Source: Pseudomonas sp.
GTDB lineage: Bacteria; Pseudomonadota; Gammaproteobacteria; Pseudomonadales; Pseudomonadaceae
Length of the DNA stretch: 6,443 nucleotides
Direction of reading: 5' to 3'
Assembly: GCA_029239415.1 (NCBI GenBank)
Contig: JAQZAY010000224.1
Location: 1-6,443, forward strand
The notes beneath the pieces are model-generated. The model worked only from the letters and a program-made list of their open reading frames with translations. It did not search any database and was not told where the DNA came from. Numbering within the stretch: position 1 is the first letter of the stretch; the number at the start of each line of letters is the position of its first letter. Both the position numbers and the translations under genes were made by a program. This document shows, piece by piece, positions 1-6,292 of this stretch.

Positions 1-247
1 CGTGCGTGTGTGCCGGGAAGGCCAGGGTGTGCGCCTGCAGGTGGTCGATCAGGGGCCGGGCGTGGAAGAAGCGCGCCTGCCGCGCCTTGGCGAGCGCTTC
101 CACAGTGCCGGCAACCCCCAGGGCGCGGGGCTGGGCCTGGCCATCGTCGGCATGATCACCCGCCACCTGGGCGGCTCCATCGGCTTCAGCAATGCCAGCC
201 CGCGGGGCTTCAGTGCGGTGGTGCGCTTTCCTGACGCGGTAGCCTGA
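1..247 (+). CDS. Sensor histidine kinase, C-terminal ATP-binding end (partial)
   Basis: The window opens inside this gene; only the last 81 or so residues are present, read in frame from base 2 to a TGA at 245-247. They form the end of a HATPase_c domain. A G1 box (VVDQGPGV, the DxGxG signature) is followed by the F-box-like ERFHSAG and then the G2 box GAGLGLAIV, which together close the ATP lid. The tail with GGSIGFSNA and FSAVVRFP is the usual final beta-hairpin of this fold. A GTG at base 2 could be read as a start but makes no sense, because the N-box, DHp domain and sensor must lie upstream. The protein would be the membrane-bound kinase of a two-component system. The partner regulator and the signal are outside the window. 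It converges on the polysaccharide operon, so a regulatory link to it is possible but unsupported. Confidence 0.93.
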   Translation, partial: VRVCREGQGVRLQVVDQGPGVEEARLPRLGERFHSAGNPQGAGLGLAIVGMITRHLGGSIGFSNASPRGFSAVVRFPDAVA

Positions 248-265
248 TTCGCCAACCTGAAAGAC

Positions 266-294
266 GCATCCGCCTGCCTTGCACAGGCGGATGC
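266..294 (-). terminator. Hairpin terminator between convergent genes
   Basis: A perfect 11-bp inverted repeat (GCATCCGCCTG at 266-276, CAGGCGGATGC at 284-294) encloses a 7-nt loop. It lies between the kinase stop (247) and the stop of the membrane fusion gene (302). Read on the minus strand the stem is followed by GTCTTTC, a short U-rich tail. On the plus strand no T-run follows. It therefore best serves as the terminator of the minus-strand operon, with possible weaker action on the kinase transcript. Confidence 0.75.
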
Positions 295-301
295 ACGGTG
301 C

Positions 302-1339
302 CTAGAAGCGCATGCCGAACAGGGTGAAGTGCTCGTTCGGGAAGCGTACCCGCACCGGCAGCGAGTCGACGCGCCATTCGTTGGCCAGCGGCTCGGTAAA
401 GCGTGCCGGCACCATCAGCCCGCGCGTTGGGCTACGGAATGGTTGGCGCAGGTCGCTGGGCAGCGGGTTGGCGCTTTCCGCCGGGTTGATCACTTCGGCC
501 CTGATCCAGTTACCGTCGGGCAGGCGTACGTCGAGCGGTGAGCCCGGGGTCGCGTGCTCGACATCCTTGGGATCCAGGTACACCCACAACTGCGCCGGGC
601 CGCTACGCTCCAGGCGCATCAGCAGGGTACCCGGGCCGACGTTCTCGCCGGGCGCGGTAACCACTTCGGCGACCCGGCCAGGTTCGCTGGCGCTGACCTT
701 CATCTGCTCCAGCTGCCCGGTCAGCCACTGGCGCTCCAGCCCCTGCTGGCGCTCGTAGCGTTCACCTTCACTGCTGCCAGCGCCACTCAGGCTGCGCTCG
801 AAGGCCAGCAATTCGGCCTGGCGGCTGTCCAGGGCGTTCTGTGCCTCGACCAGCTCGCCGCGGGTCGCCGCGCCTTGCTGCACCAGGCGACGGGTGTCGT
901 TGACCCGTTGTGAAGCGCGGTTGACCAGGCTCTGCAGCACCGCACGGTTGCGTGTGCCAAGGTCGCCAACCGGCGCGGCCTGGGGGGCTGCGCCGCCTTG
1001 CAAGAGGTTCAGGCGCAGGCGCCATTCGGGGTTGTCGAGCTCCACCAGCGGCGTGCCGACATCCACGTGATCGCCGGCCTGCACCGGGATGCTCTTCACC
1101 TGGCCGGGCTGCATGGCGCGCACTTCCATGCTGGGCAGGCGCACCAGTGCCGGCGCTTCGACGCGTATCAGCTCCAGCCCGTAGCGCCCGGCCAGCCACA
1201 GCACGGGCAGCAGGATCAGAAACAGGATCAGGTACCAGCGCAGGCGGAAGGCCAGGCGCTTGCCGGGGGCATAGAGCACCTGCATGCCGTGATCCTGGGT
1301 TGGGTGTCGTTCTTTGCGGCTATTGAAACGTATCTTCAT
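302..1339 (-). CDS. HlyD-family membrane fusion protein (periplasmic adaptor), last gene of the exopolysaccharide operon
   Basis: This 345-residue protein begins at ATG 1339, in the overlap ATGA with the stop of the preceding gene; a weak GAGAAG lies 3 nt before the start. The open frame extends further upstream (to 2089), but that extension is antiparallel shadow inside the previous gene. Residues 1-35 form a short basic cytoplasmic tail, 36-53 one membrane helix, and 67-104 the first lipoyl half (QPGQVKSIPVQAGDHVDVG, then LVELDNPEW). Residues 130-215 form an alpha-helical hairpin rich in Arg, Gln and Glu, 216-245 the second lipoyl half (SEPGRVAEVVTAPGENVGPG), and 250-340 a beta-barrel region. 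This is the layout of HlyD/EmrA-type adaptors that connect an inner-membrane partner to a TolC-like channel. No ABC transporter is next to it; the operon supplies a GT2 synthase instead. Alg44 and BgsB are functional parallels, but the PilZ domain of Alg44 is absent. Family is confident; role in glycan export is inferred. Confidence 0.9.
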   Translation of the reverse strand: MKIRFNSRKERHPTQDHGMQVLYAPGKRLAFRLRWYLILFLILLPVLWLAGRYGLELIRVEAPALVRLPSMEVRAMQPGQVKSIPVQAGDHVDVGTPLVELDNPEWRLRLNLLQGGAAPQAAPVGDLGTRNRAVLQSLVNRASQRVNDTRRLVQQGAATRGELVEAQNALDSRQAELLAFERSLSGAGSSEGERYERQQGLERQWLTGQLEQMKVSASEPGRVAEVVTAPGENVGPGTLLMRLERSGPAQLWVYLDPKDVEHATPGSPLDVRLPDGNWIRAEVINPAESANPLPSDLRQPFRSPTRGLMVPARFTEPLANEWRVDSLPVRVRFPNEHFTLFGMRF

Positions 1340-3426
1340 TGGCTTCTCGGGTAATCGGTCCAGGATTGCCAGTCGATACCGCCCACTCCAGCCGGGCGCA
1401 GAGCGTTCTGCCAGTTCACTACCTGTTGCTGCAATTGTGTAGGGGAAGCGTCGGCCCAGCTCAGGTCGGCGGGTTGATCCGCCTCCACGCTCTGCGCCAG
1501 GCGCAGCTTCAGGGCCGGCCATTGTCTGGCGATGGCCAGGGCCCGATTGGCGCTGCTTTGCGGGTTGCGGGTGTAGATCATCAGGCTGATCTCGCCGACC
1601 CCGATGCGCTGCAGCTCGCAGGGCACGCAGGGTTGGCGGTTGGCCTGCTCGTCGAACCAGCGCGGGTGGCTTGACAGGTTGATCGGCCAGGGCGCGGTGG
1701 CCTTGGCCTCGCGCACGGTGGCGAGCCAGTCGTGCAGGCGTTGATCGGGCACCGGCCAGCCGAGCTGCTCGACTTCCAGATCCAGGTGCAGGGCAGCGAA
1801 GGGCAGGTCGCGCAGCTGGCCGATCAGCTCGATCAGCCCCTGGCGCTTGCGCGGTTTCATCCAGTCCGGATCGCCGAGCAGCAGGGTGACCTGCATGCCC
1901 CTGGCGTGGGCGGCCTGGATCAGCTCGCGCAGTGCCTGATGGGTACGCCTTATGTCGGCGACCTGCAGGCTGGTCAGGCCGACATGCAGCTGGCTGATGC
2001 CGGCCTGCTGCAAGGCGCTCAGCTGGCCAGGGCGCTGGCGTGGGTCGAGCAGGGCGGCGCTGTCCCAGATGTACACGCCCTGATTCCATTGGGTCTGGGT
2101 GGCCACCTGGACCGGCATGACGCCGTTGTCGCCCTGCCAGTGCACCACGCGGCTGCCGAGCAGGCGCTCGAAGCCCGGGCTGTCATCGCCGAACAGGCGC
2201 AACGCCGAGTCCTGCAGCCAGGCCCCGTGCCAGGCGGAAATCTGTGCGAAACCGGCGTTGTAGTGATCGACCTCGGCCTGCAGCAGCCGCAGGCTGGCTT
2301 CACCCGCGTCCAGGCTGCCGCGTTGGCGGCGCTCGGCGATGATGCTGTCCAGCGCCGTGCGGCGCTCGCTGCGCCATTGGTATTCGTTGAGTTCGCGGCG
2401 TTGCTGTTCCAGCACCTTGCCGAGCTCGCGCAGCACGCTGCCACGTTCACGCTCCAATGCCTGCACGGCAGCCTGGTAGCGCGCCTCGCCTTCACGGCCG
2501 CGGGCCGAGCCGTAGTCGAGCAGGTCGAAGGGCGCCGAGAAGGTGACGCCGGCGCTCAGGCCGCTGCCGTCATCGCTGGCGCCGCTGCGTTGCTCCAGGG
2601 TCTGGGCGACGTTGACGTATGACTCGATGACGCTGTACCAGGGCTGCTTGCGGCCCAGTTCGGCGTTGGCCAGCTCGGCGTTGCGCCCGGCCACCCGTGG
2701 GCTGCTTTCGAGCTGCTCCTGCCAGGCTTGCAAGGGTTGCGGTTCGCTGGCCAGGGCAGAGGTAACCGGCGTGTCGTTGGCGCCTACCTGCACGCCAAGG
2801 CTTTGCAGGCTGGCGCGGATGTCTTCCAGCAGCCCGTTCTGCATGGCGCAACGCTGGGTGACCGCCGTCCATTCGCTGCGCATCAACTGTGCATCGGAGG
2901 GCAGAATCCAGTTGCCTTGCAGGCGCGCCCGCACCTGCTCGTCGGCGTTGCGGGCGGCCTGCTCGACGCCTTCACAGAGGCGTTGTTCTTCACGGGCGCG
3001 CCACCAGTCCGCATAGGTACTGCGGATTGCCAGGCGCTGCTGGGCACGGCGATAGCCTTGCTCGATTTCGGCGAGGCGAATGTCGCGCTCGCTGTCGCGC
3101 ACAGCGTCCATGCGCCGGCGCAGGCTGCCGAGCAGCGGATAGCGTACGCCGACCGCGAAGCTGCGACCGTAGTAATCGTTGCGTATATCGTCGGTCACCA
3201 GCTCGCGGTAGCGGCCGACGTTGGCATTGCCGAACATTTCCCAGCCCGATTCGCTCTCGCGCTGGTCGCGGGCGGCATAGCGCGCCTCCAGTTCGGCATT
3301 GGCTGCGGGGCTGCCGTCACCGGCCTGTTGCAGGGCCTGCTCGAGCGTCAGGGAGGCGGCGCTGGCCAGCAGCGGCGCGCAGCACAGCAGCGCCAGCAGC
3401 AGACGTGAAGGTCGTGGTGCAGTCAT
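1336..3426 (-). CDS. TolC-family outer-membrane factor fused to a C-terminal glycoside-hydrolase-like TIM-barrel domain
   Basis: The protein has 696 residues. I take ATG 3426 because the product then starts with a standard signal peptide (MTAPRPSRLLLALL..., likely cleavage after ASA near residue 23) and AAGGCG lies 10 nt upstream; the ATG at 3471 would bury the signal and overlap the previous gene. Residues 25-413 are an outer-membrane efflux protein with its two internal repeats: LTLEQALQQA at the start, strand motifs GVRYPLLGSLRRRMD (about 93-107) and AGVTFSAPFDLLDYGSARGR (292-311), and long amphipathic helices around 110-210 and 310-400. Residues 445-690 look like a (beta/alpha)8 barrel: GVYIWDS, LHVGL, GMQVTLLLGDPDW, AALHLDLEVEQ (D549, E551, E553), PINLSSHPRWF, EISLMIYTRN, LRLAQSVEAD (E648), GGIDWQSW. 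E551 at the end of strand 4 and E648 at the end of strand 7 would fit a retaining glycosidase. Because both ends of TolC proteins lie in the periplasm, the fused domain should be periplasmic. Hydrolase activity and substrate are not shown. Confidence 0.9.
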   Translation of the reverse strand: MTAPRPSRLLLALLCCAPLLASAASLTLEQALQQAGDGSPAANAELEARYAARDQRESESGWEMFGNANVGRYRELVTDDIRNDYYGRSFAVGVRYPLLGSLRRRMDAVRDSERDIRLAEIEQGYRRAQQRLAIRSTYADWWRAREEQRLCEGVEQAARNADEQVRARLQGNWILPSDAQLMRSEWTAVTQRCAMQNGLLEDIRASLQSLGVQVGANDTPVTSALASEPQPLQAWQEQLESSPRVAGRNAELANAELGRKQPWYSVIESYVNVAQTLEQRSGASDDGSGLSAGVTFSAPFDLLDYGSARGREGEARYQAAVQALERERGSVLRELGKVLEQQRRELNEYQWRSERRTALDSIIAERRQRGSLDAGEASLRLLQAEVDHYNAGFAQISAWHGAWLQDSALRLFGDDSPGFERLLGSRVVHWQGDNGVMPVQVATQTQWNQGVYIWDSAALLDPRQRPGQLSALQQAGISQLHVGLTSLQVADIRRTHQALRELIQAAHARGMQVTLLLGDPDWMKPRKRQGLIELIGQLRDLPFAALHLDLEVEQLGWPVPDQRLHDWLATVREAKATAPWPINLSSHPRWFDEQANRQPCVPCELQRIGVGEISLMIYTRNPQSSANRALAIARQWPALKLRLAQSVEADQPADLSWADASPTQLQQQVVNWQNALRPAGVGGIDWQSWTDYPRSQ

Positions 3427-3436
3427 TGAGTAGTAA

Positions 3437-3442
3437 CGCCTT
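3437..3442 (-). promoter_or_regulatory. Ribosome binding site of the TolC-hydrolase gene, on the stop codon of the synthase gene
   Basis: AAGGCG (read on the minus strand, 3442 to 3437) lies 10 nt before ATG 3426 and includes the last two bases of the TAA stop of the glycosyltransferase gene. It decides the start at 3426 over the upstream ATG at 3471. Ribosomes finishing the synthase would sit on it, which suggests coupled translation. Confidence 0.6.
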
Positions 3443-4769
3443 AGAATCGATTGGCCCGTTTGAGCACCCACCAGGGCGCCATGCTCGATTCCTCGTGCCC
3501 GCGCCGCAGGGTTTCATTGAGAATGGCGACCACGCTCCAGCAGCGCAGGGCGTACATCGCCAGCGGATAGAACGGCAGCACCCAGATCAGCCGCAGGTCC
3601 TGCCGCGGCCGCTCGCTGACCATCAGCATCAGGCCCAGGTACAGCAGCGTGCTCATCGCCAGGTACAGCGCGTAGATCAGTAGCGAATAGAACAGCAGCG
3701 CGGTGAACGGCAGGATGATCACCGCCACCAGGCTGTAGCCGAGGATGATGAACGGCAGCACCAGCTGGAAGAACAGGCCACTGACCAGCAGCATCAGGAA
3801 GTTCGGCCAGCCCAGCAGACGCGGGGTGAACACGTGGCGGTGCTTGCGCACGTAGACGAAGAACAGGTCGCCGTCCCAGCGCAGGCGCTGGTCGAGAAAG
3901 CTGCGCAGGGTCGCCGGTGCATCGGTGTGGCCGATGGCCTGGGGCTCGAACGGAATGCGCAGGCCGTAGCGGCGGAAGTACGCCTTGATACGCAGAGTCA
4001 GGTCCAGATCCTCGGCGGTGTGAGTGTCCCAGCCGCCGATCTGCTGCAGGAAGCTGCGGCGAAAGGCGCCGAATGCCCCGGACACGTTATTGACCAGGTT
4101 CCACTCGGCCAGGCCGATCTTGCACATGTGGATCGACAGCAGGTATTCCAGGGCCTGGATACGCGCCACCCAGGATTGCCCGGCATTGCGCACGCGCAGG
4201 CTGCCGGCCACCGCCGGTACCTTGGGGTCACGGAAGTGACTGACCATGCGCACCACCATGTCGTTGTCGAACGAGGTGTCGCCATCGACGTTGATGAGAA
4301 TCTCGCCTGTGCTGTACGCCAGGCCGGAATTGAGCGACGACACCCGGCCGCCGCGCTGCCATTTGGCGATGGGGCGGATCACCCGGTTGCGCGGCATGCG
4401 CTGCTCGGCCTTGAAGCGCCGCACCACCTCGGTGGTGGCCTGGTTCGCGGCCGCACCATCGACGATCGGAATGATCTCGATCATGCCGGGGTAGGTCTGC
4501 TCGGCCAGGCTGCGCAGGGTCAGTTCGACATCGCGGCCCTCGCTGTAGCAGGTGATGATGCACGACACCCGCGGGTGCCAGGTGTTGTGCAGCGGCAGCG
4601 CGCTGCGCTTGCGCACGAACCAGCGCAGGGTGCCGAGCAGCACCATCAGGTTGAGCGGCACTTCCAGCAGCAGGAAGTACGGGAAGACCATGAGAAACAG
4701 CCGCCAATGACCATTGGCGCCGTAGACCTCGCCCAGCCAGGCGTGCAGGTGCTCGAGCAGCGCACTCAT
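3441..4769 (-). CDS. Membrane glycosyltransferase family 2, processive polysaccharide synthase type
   Basis: The protein has 442 residues. The start ATG at 4769 shares one base with the stop of the preceding gene (TGATG) and has GGGGAA 5 nt upstream. One membrane segment (about 24-46) precedes a cytoplasmic GT-A domain. Visible motifs are VSCIITCYSEG at 68-78, the first Asp in IVDG (D104), the GGRVSSLNSG loop at 140-149, the DGD metal/nucleotide motif at 162-164, TAED at 251-254 with the presumed catalytic Asp, and QRLRW at 294-298. The last is the QxxRW signature of processive beta-glycan synthases such as BcsA, PgaC, Alg8 and curdlan synthase. Three or four membrane helices follow (about 323-352, 353-382, 393-416). 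There is no PilZ domain, so direct c-di-GMP control as in BcsA is not expected from this chain. Such enzymes polymerise a nucleotide sugar and extrude the chain through the inner membrane. Which sugar is used cannot be read from the sequence. Confidence 0.94.
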   Translation of the reverse strand: MSALLEHLHAWLGEVYGANGHWRLFLMVFPYFLLLEVPLNLMVLLGTLRWFVRKRSALPLHNTWHPRVSCIITCYSEGRDVELTLRSLAEQTYPGMIEIIPIVDGAAANQATTEVVRRFKAEQRMPRNRVIRPIAKWQRGGRVSSLNSGLAYSTGEILINVDGDTSFDNDMVVRMVSHFRDPKVPAVAGSLRVRNAGQSWVARIQALEYLLSIHMCKIGLAEWNLVNNVSGAFGAFRRSFLQQIGGWDTHTAEDLDLTLRIKAYFRRYGLRIPFEPQAIGHTDAPATLRSFLDQRLRWDGDLFFVYVRKHRHVFTPRLLGWPNFLMLLVSGLFFQLVLPFIILGYSLVAVIILPFTALLFYSLLIYALYLAMSTLLYLGLMLMVSERPRQDLRLIWVLPFYPLAMYALRCWSVVAILNETLRRGHEESSMAPWWVLKRANRF

Positions 4770-6145
4770 CAGAGTTCCCCGGCCAGGCGGGCCATCAGCA
4801 ATTCGGCATCTTCCTTGTCGATCAGCCCGCCGGGCGCCACGCAGCCACTGGTGGTCAGGCGGATGTCCTGCAGATCCTCGCCGACGAACAGCTCGCTGAT
4901 TTCATTGATGCGTTCGACCACCCGGCGCAGGCCGGCCGAGTCGGTGTACATCAGCAACAGCCAGAGTTGCTCCTCGCTGGCGCGGGTGCAGCGGTCGGTG
5001 TCACGGATGGCCACCTGGATGCGCTCGATCAGCGTGTCGAGCAGGGCATGGCCGCGTTGCGGGCCCAGCCGTTCGAGCACCCGGCCGAGGTTGCGAAAGC
5101 GCATGCCGAGCAGCGCGAAGGTCGGTGCCTTGTGCCGTTCGATCAGCTCCAGCTGCCAGTCGAGCAGGGTCTTGAAGGTGTTGACGCCCACCACCGACAG
5201 GCCGTTGAAGTAGTGGTCGGTGTTGCGCTCCAGGCCCTGGCGCGCGGTCAGCAGGCCGCCCTCGGAAAGCTGGTAGTCGCGGATCTCGCGCACCTGCAGC
5301 TCGTCCGGAGCGTGCTGTTCGCCACAGTCCAGGCAGCGCGCCTGCACGTCGGCGTCGACGAAGAAGGCATCGCAGCTGTTGCAGTTGTAGTTTTCCAGCG
5401 GCCGGTCGTAGTCGGTGCCGATATGGCGCAGGCGGGTCAGGCAGTTGGGGCAGACCAGCGCGCCGTCCTTGAGGTACTCGGTCTGCGCGCCGATATGCCC
5501 GCAGGTAAAGCAGTGCAGCGATGGCTGGCGGGCGATGTCCAGGGAGTTGCACTCCACGCACACGTCGACGTAGTTGAGGTGGCCGCTGCCGCAACTGCGG
5601 CACAGGCGGATGCGGTCGACCAGCGCGGTGCTGTCGAGCAGATTGCGCTGCGCCAGGTTCTGCACCTGGGTCAGGCCGTTGACCTGATCGTCACCGAGGG
5701 CTTCAACCAGCGGATAGACGTAGTGCCTGGCCGACGAGGGCGCGCGTACCGCCTTGAGCGTGCCGGGCGCGCGCAGCCACAGGTAGGCGAGCAGGTGCGC
5801 TTCCAGCCCTTCAGGCGCACGGCCGTTGTTGAACACGGCGAGGCGCTCGCGCCACTGCTGCACGGCCTGCTGGATCACGCTCGTCTGCGCCGGTGGCGGG
5901 CCATCACCGAGGGCGGCGGCGAGCGGCGCCTGGCTGCTGCAATAGATCAGGCTCAGGCGATAGGCCGGCTGGCGCCGCAGGGCCTGCAGCATGGCCAGGT
6001 TTTCGGCATCGGTGGCACTGAGCACCACGGCGTCGAAGGCCGGTTGCTGCAGCAGGGAGGTGAGTTCGCTGAAACGATGGGCGGCAGGAAACCGCGCGTC
6101 GTGGCCTGTGGCTACTTCAGCGATGCGAAGGGTAAGTTCGGACAT
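4769..6145 (-). CDS. TackOD1-type metal-binding protein with degenerate GGDEF domain, putative c-di-GMP-responsive regulator
   Basis: This first gene of the operon encodes 458 residues with no signal peptide or membrane helix. ATG 6145 is preceded by GGAA at 6-nt spacing. Residues 1-75 resemble a degenerate receiver domain (FDAVVLSATD at 37-46). Residues 182-274 hold six CxxC pairs (182-185, 196-199, 212-215, 232-235, 255-258, 271-274), a set of zinc-ribbon-like knuckles matching the TackOD1 (Thaumarchaeal output domain 1) pattern. Residues 310-458 follow a GGDEF fold: HYFNGLSVVG, LERLGPQRGHALLDTLIERI, then RDTDRCTRASEEQLWLLL at 381-398. Aligned with R-x-S-D-x-v-a-R-y-GGDEF, the signature becomes SEEQL (390-394), with the catalytic Glu replaced by Gln, so cyclase activity is unlikely. 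R381 and D384 keep the RxxD inhibitory-site spacing. By analogy with PelD it may bind c-di-GMP and license the synthase encoded next to it; this is inference. Confidence 0.88.
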   Translation of the reverse strand: MSELTLRIAEVATGHDARFPAAHRFSELTSLLQQPAFDAVVLSATDAENLAMLQALRRQPAYRLSLIYCSSQAPLAAALGDGPPPAQTSVIQQAVQQWRERLAVFNNGRAPEGLEAHLLAYLWLRAPGTLKAVRAPSSARHYVYPLVEALGDDQVNGLTQVQNLAQRNLLDSTALVDRIRLCRSCGSGHLNYVDVCVECNSLDIARQPSLHCFTCGHIGAQTEYLKDGALVCPNCLTRLRHIGTDYDRPLENYNCNSCDAFFVDADVQARCLDCGEQHAPDELQVREIRDYQLSEGGLLTARQGLERNTDHYFNGLSVVGVNTFKTLLDWQLELIERHKAPTFALLGMRFRNLGRVLERLGPQRGHALLDTLIERIQVAIRDTDRCTRASEEQLWLLLMYTDSAGLRRVVERINEISELFVGEDLQDIRLTTSGCVAPGGLIDKEDAELLMARLAGEL

Positions 6146-6171
6146 CGTCTATTCCGGTCAGGAGGCGAAAG

Positions 6172-6199
6172 TCCGACTGGAGCAAGCTTTGGAAAGTTC
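6172..6199 (-). promoter_or_regulatory. Candidate AlgU/sigma-22 (extracytoplasmic stress) promoter of the operon
   Basis: On the minus strand GAACTT (6199-6194) is followed after 17 nt by TCGGA (6176-6172). The AlgU consensus in Pseudomonas is GAACTT, 16-17 nt, TCTGA, so the -35 is exact and the -10 matches 4 of 5. Transcription would start near 6163-6166, leaving a leader of about 20 nt that carries the GGAA before ATG 6145. A poorer sigma-70 pair (TTGTAC at 6223-6218, TAGAAC at 6201-6196, 16-nt spacing) overlaps it. Confidence 0.5.
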
Positions 6200-6246
6200 T
6201 ACAAAGATACTTGGCCTGTACAACTCAAGGCGAAAATCTCAAAACG

Positions 6247-6266
6247 CGACACATTTTGCTGCGTCG
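6247..6266 (-). terminator. Weak intrinsic terminator of the upstream minus-strand gene
   Basis: Read on the minus strand, CGACGCA (6266-6260) pairs with TGTGTCG (6253-6247) over 7 bp with one G-U pair and a 6-nt loop GCAAAA. It is followed by CGTTTTGAGATTTT. It lies 26 nt past the stop of the gene at the right edge and before the candidate promoter, where a terminator separating the two units would be expected. The stem is short, so read-through into the operon remains possible. Confidence 0.4.
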
Positions 6267-6292
6267 GAGTGACCCTATGCAGTGCCCGTCTG

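Noticed and set aside
10..20. Cysteine signal-peptide lipobox considered for the TolC-hydrolase protein (LLCCAP)
   Set aside because: The actual motif at residues 13-18 lacks a small residue at the position before a candidate Cys; a type I cleavage at ASA fits better. (Coordinates here are residue-based context, gene at 1336-3426.)
1340..2089. N-terminal extension of the membrane fusion protein frame to residue 595
   Set aside because: This part is out-of-frame sequence inside the preceding gene, Arg/Pro/Ala-rich; the real start is the ATG in the ATGA overlap, which directly precedes the membrane anchor.
1732..2622. 296-residue open frame on the plus strand
   Set aside because: It is antisense to the TolC-hydrolase gene, has low-complexity composition (Ala, Gln, Val, Leu) and shows no family motif.
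3427..3471. Upstream ATG at 3471 as start of the TolC-hydrolase protein
   Set aside because: It would add 15 residues before the signal peptide and overlap the synthase gene, with no better ribosome binding site.
3834..5213. 459-residue open frame on the plus strand
   Set aside because: It lies opposite the synthase and regulator genes and crosses their junction; its product is rich in His, Ala and Gln without any domain pattern, as expected for an antisense frame in GC-rich DNA.
6160..6165. Plus-strand AGGAGG sequence resembling a strong Shine-Dalgarno
   Set aside because: No start codon with a real open frame follows within about 12 nt, and the strand is antisense to the operon leader.
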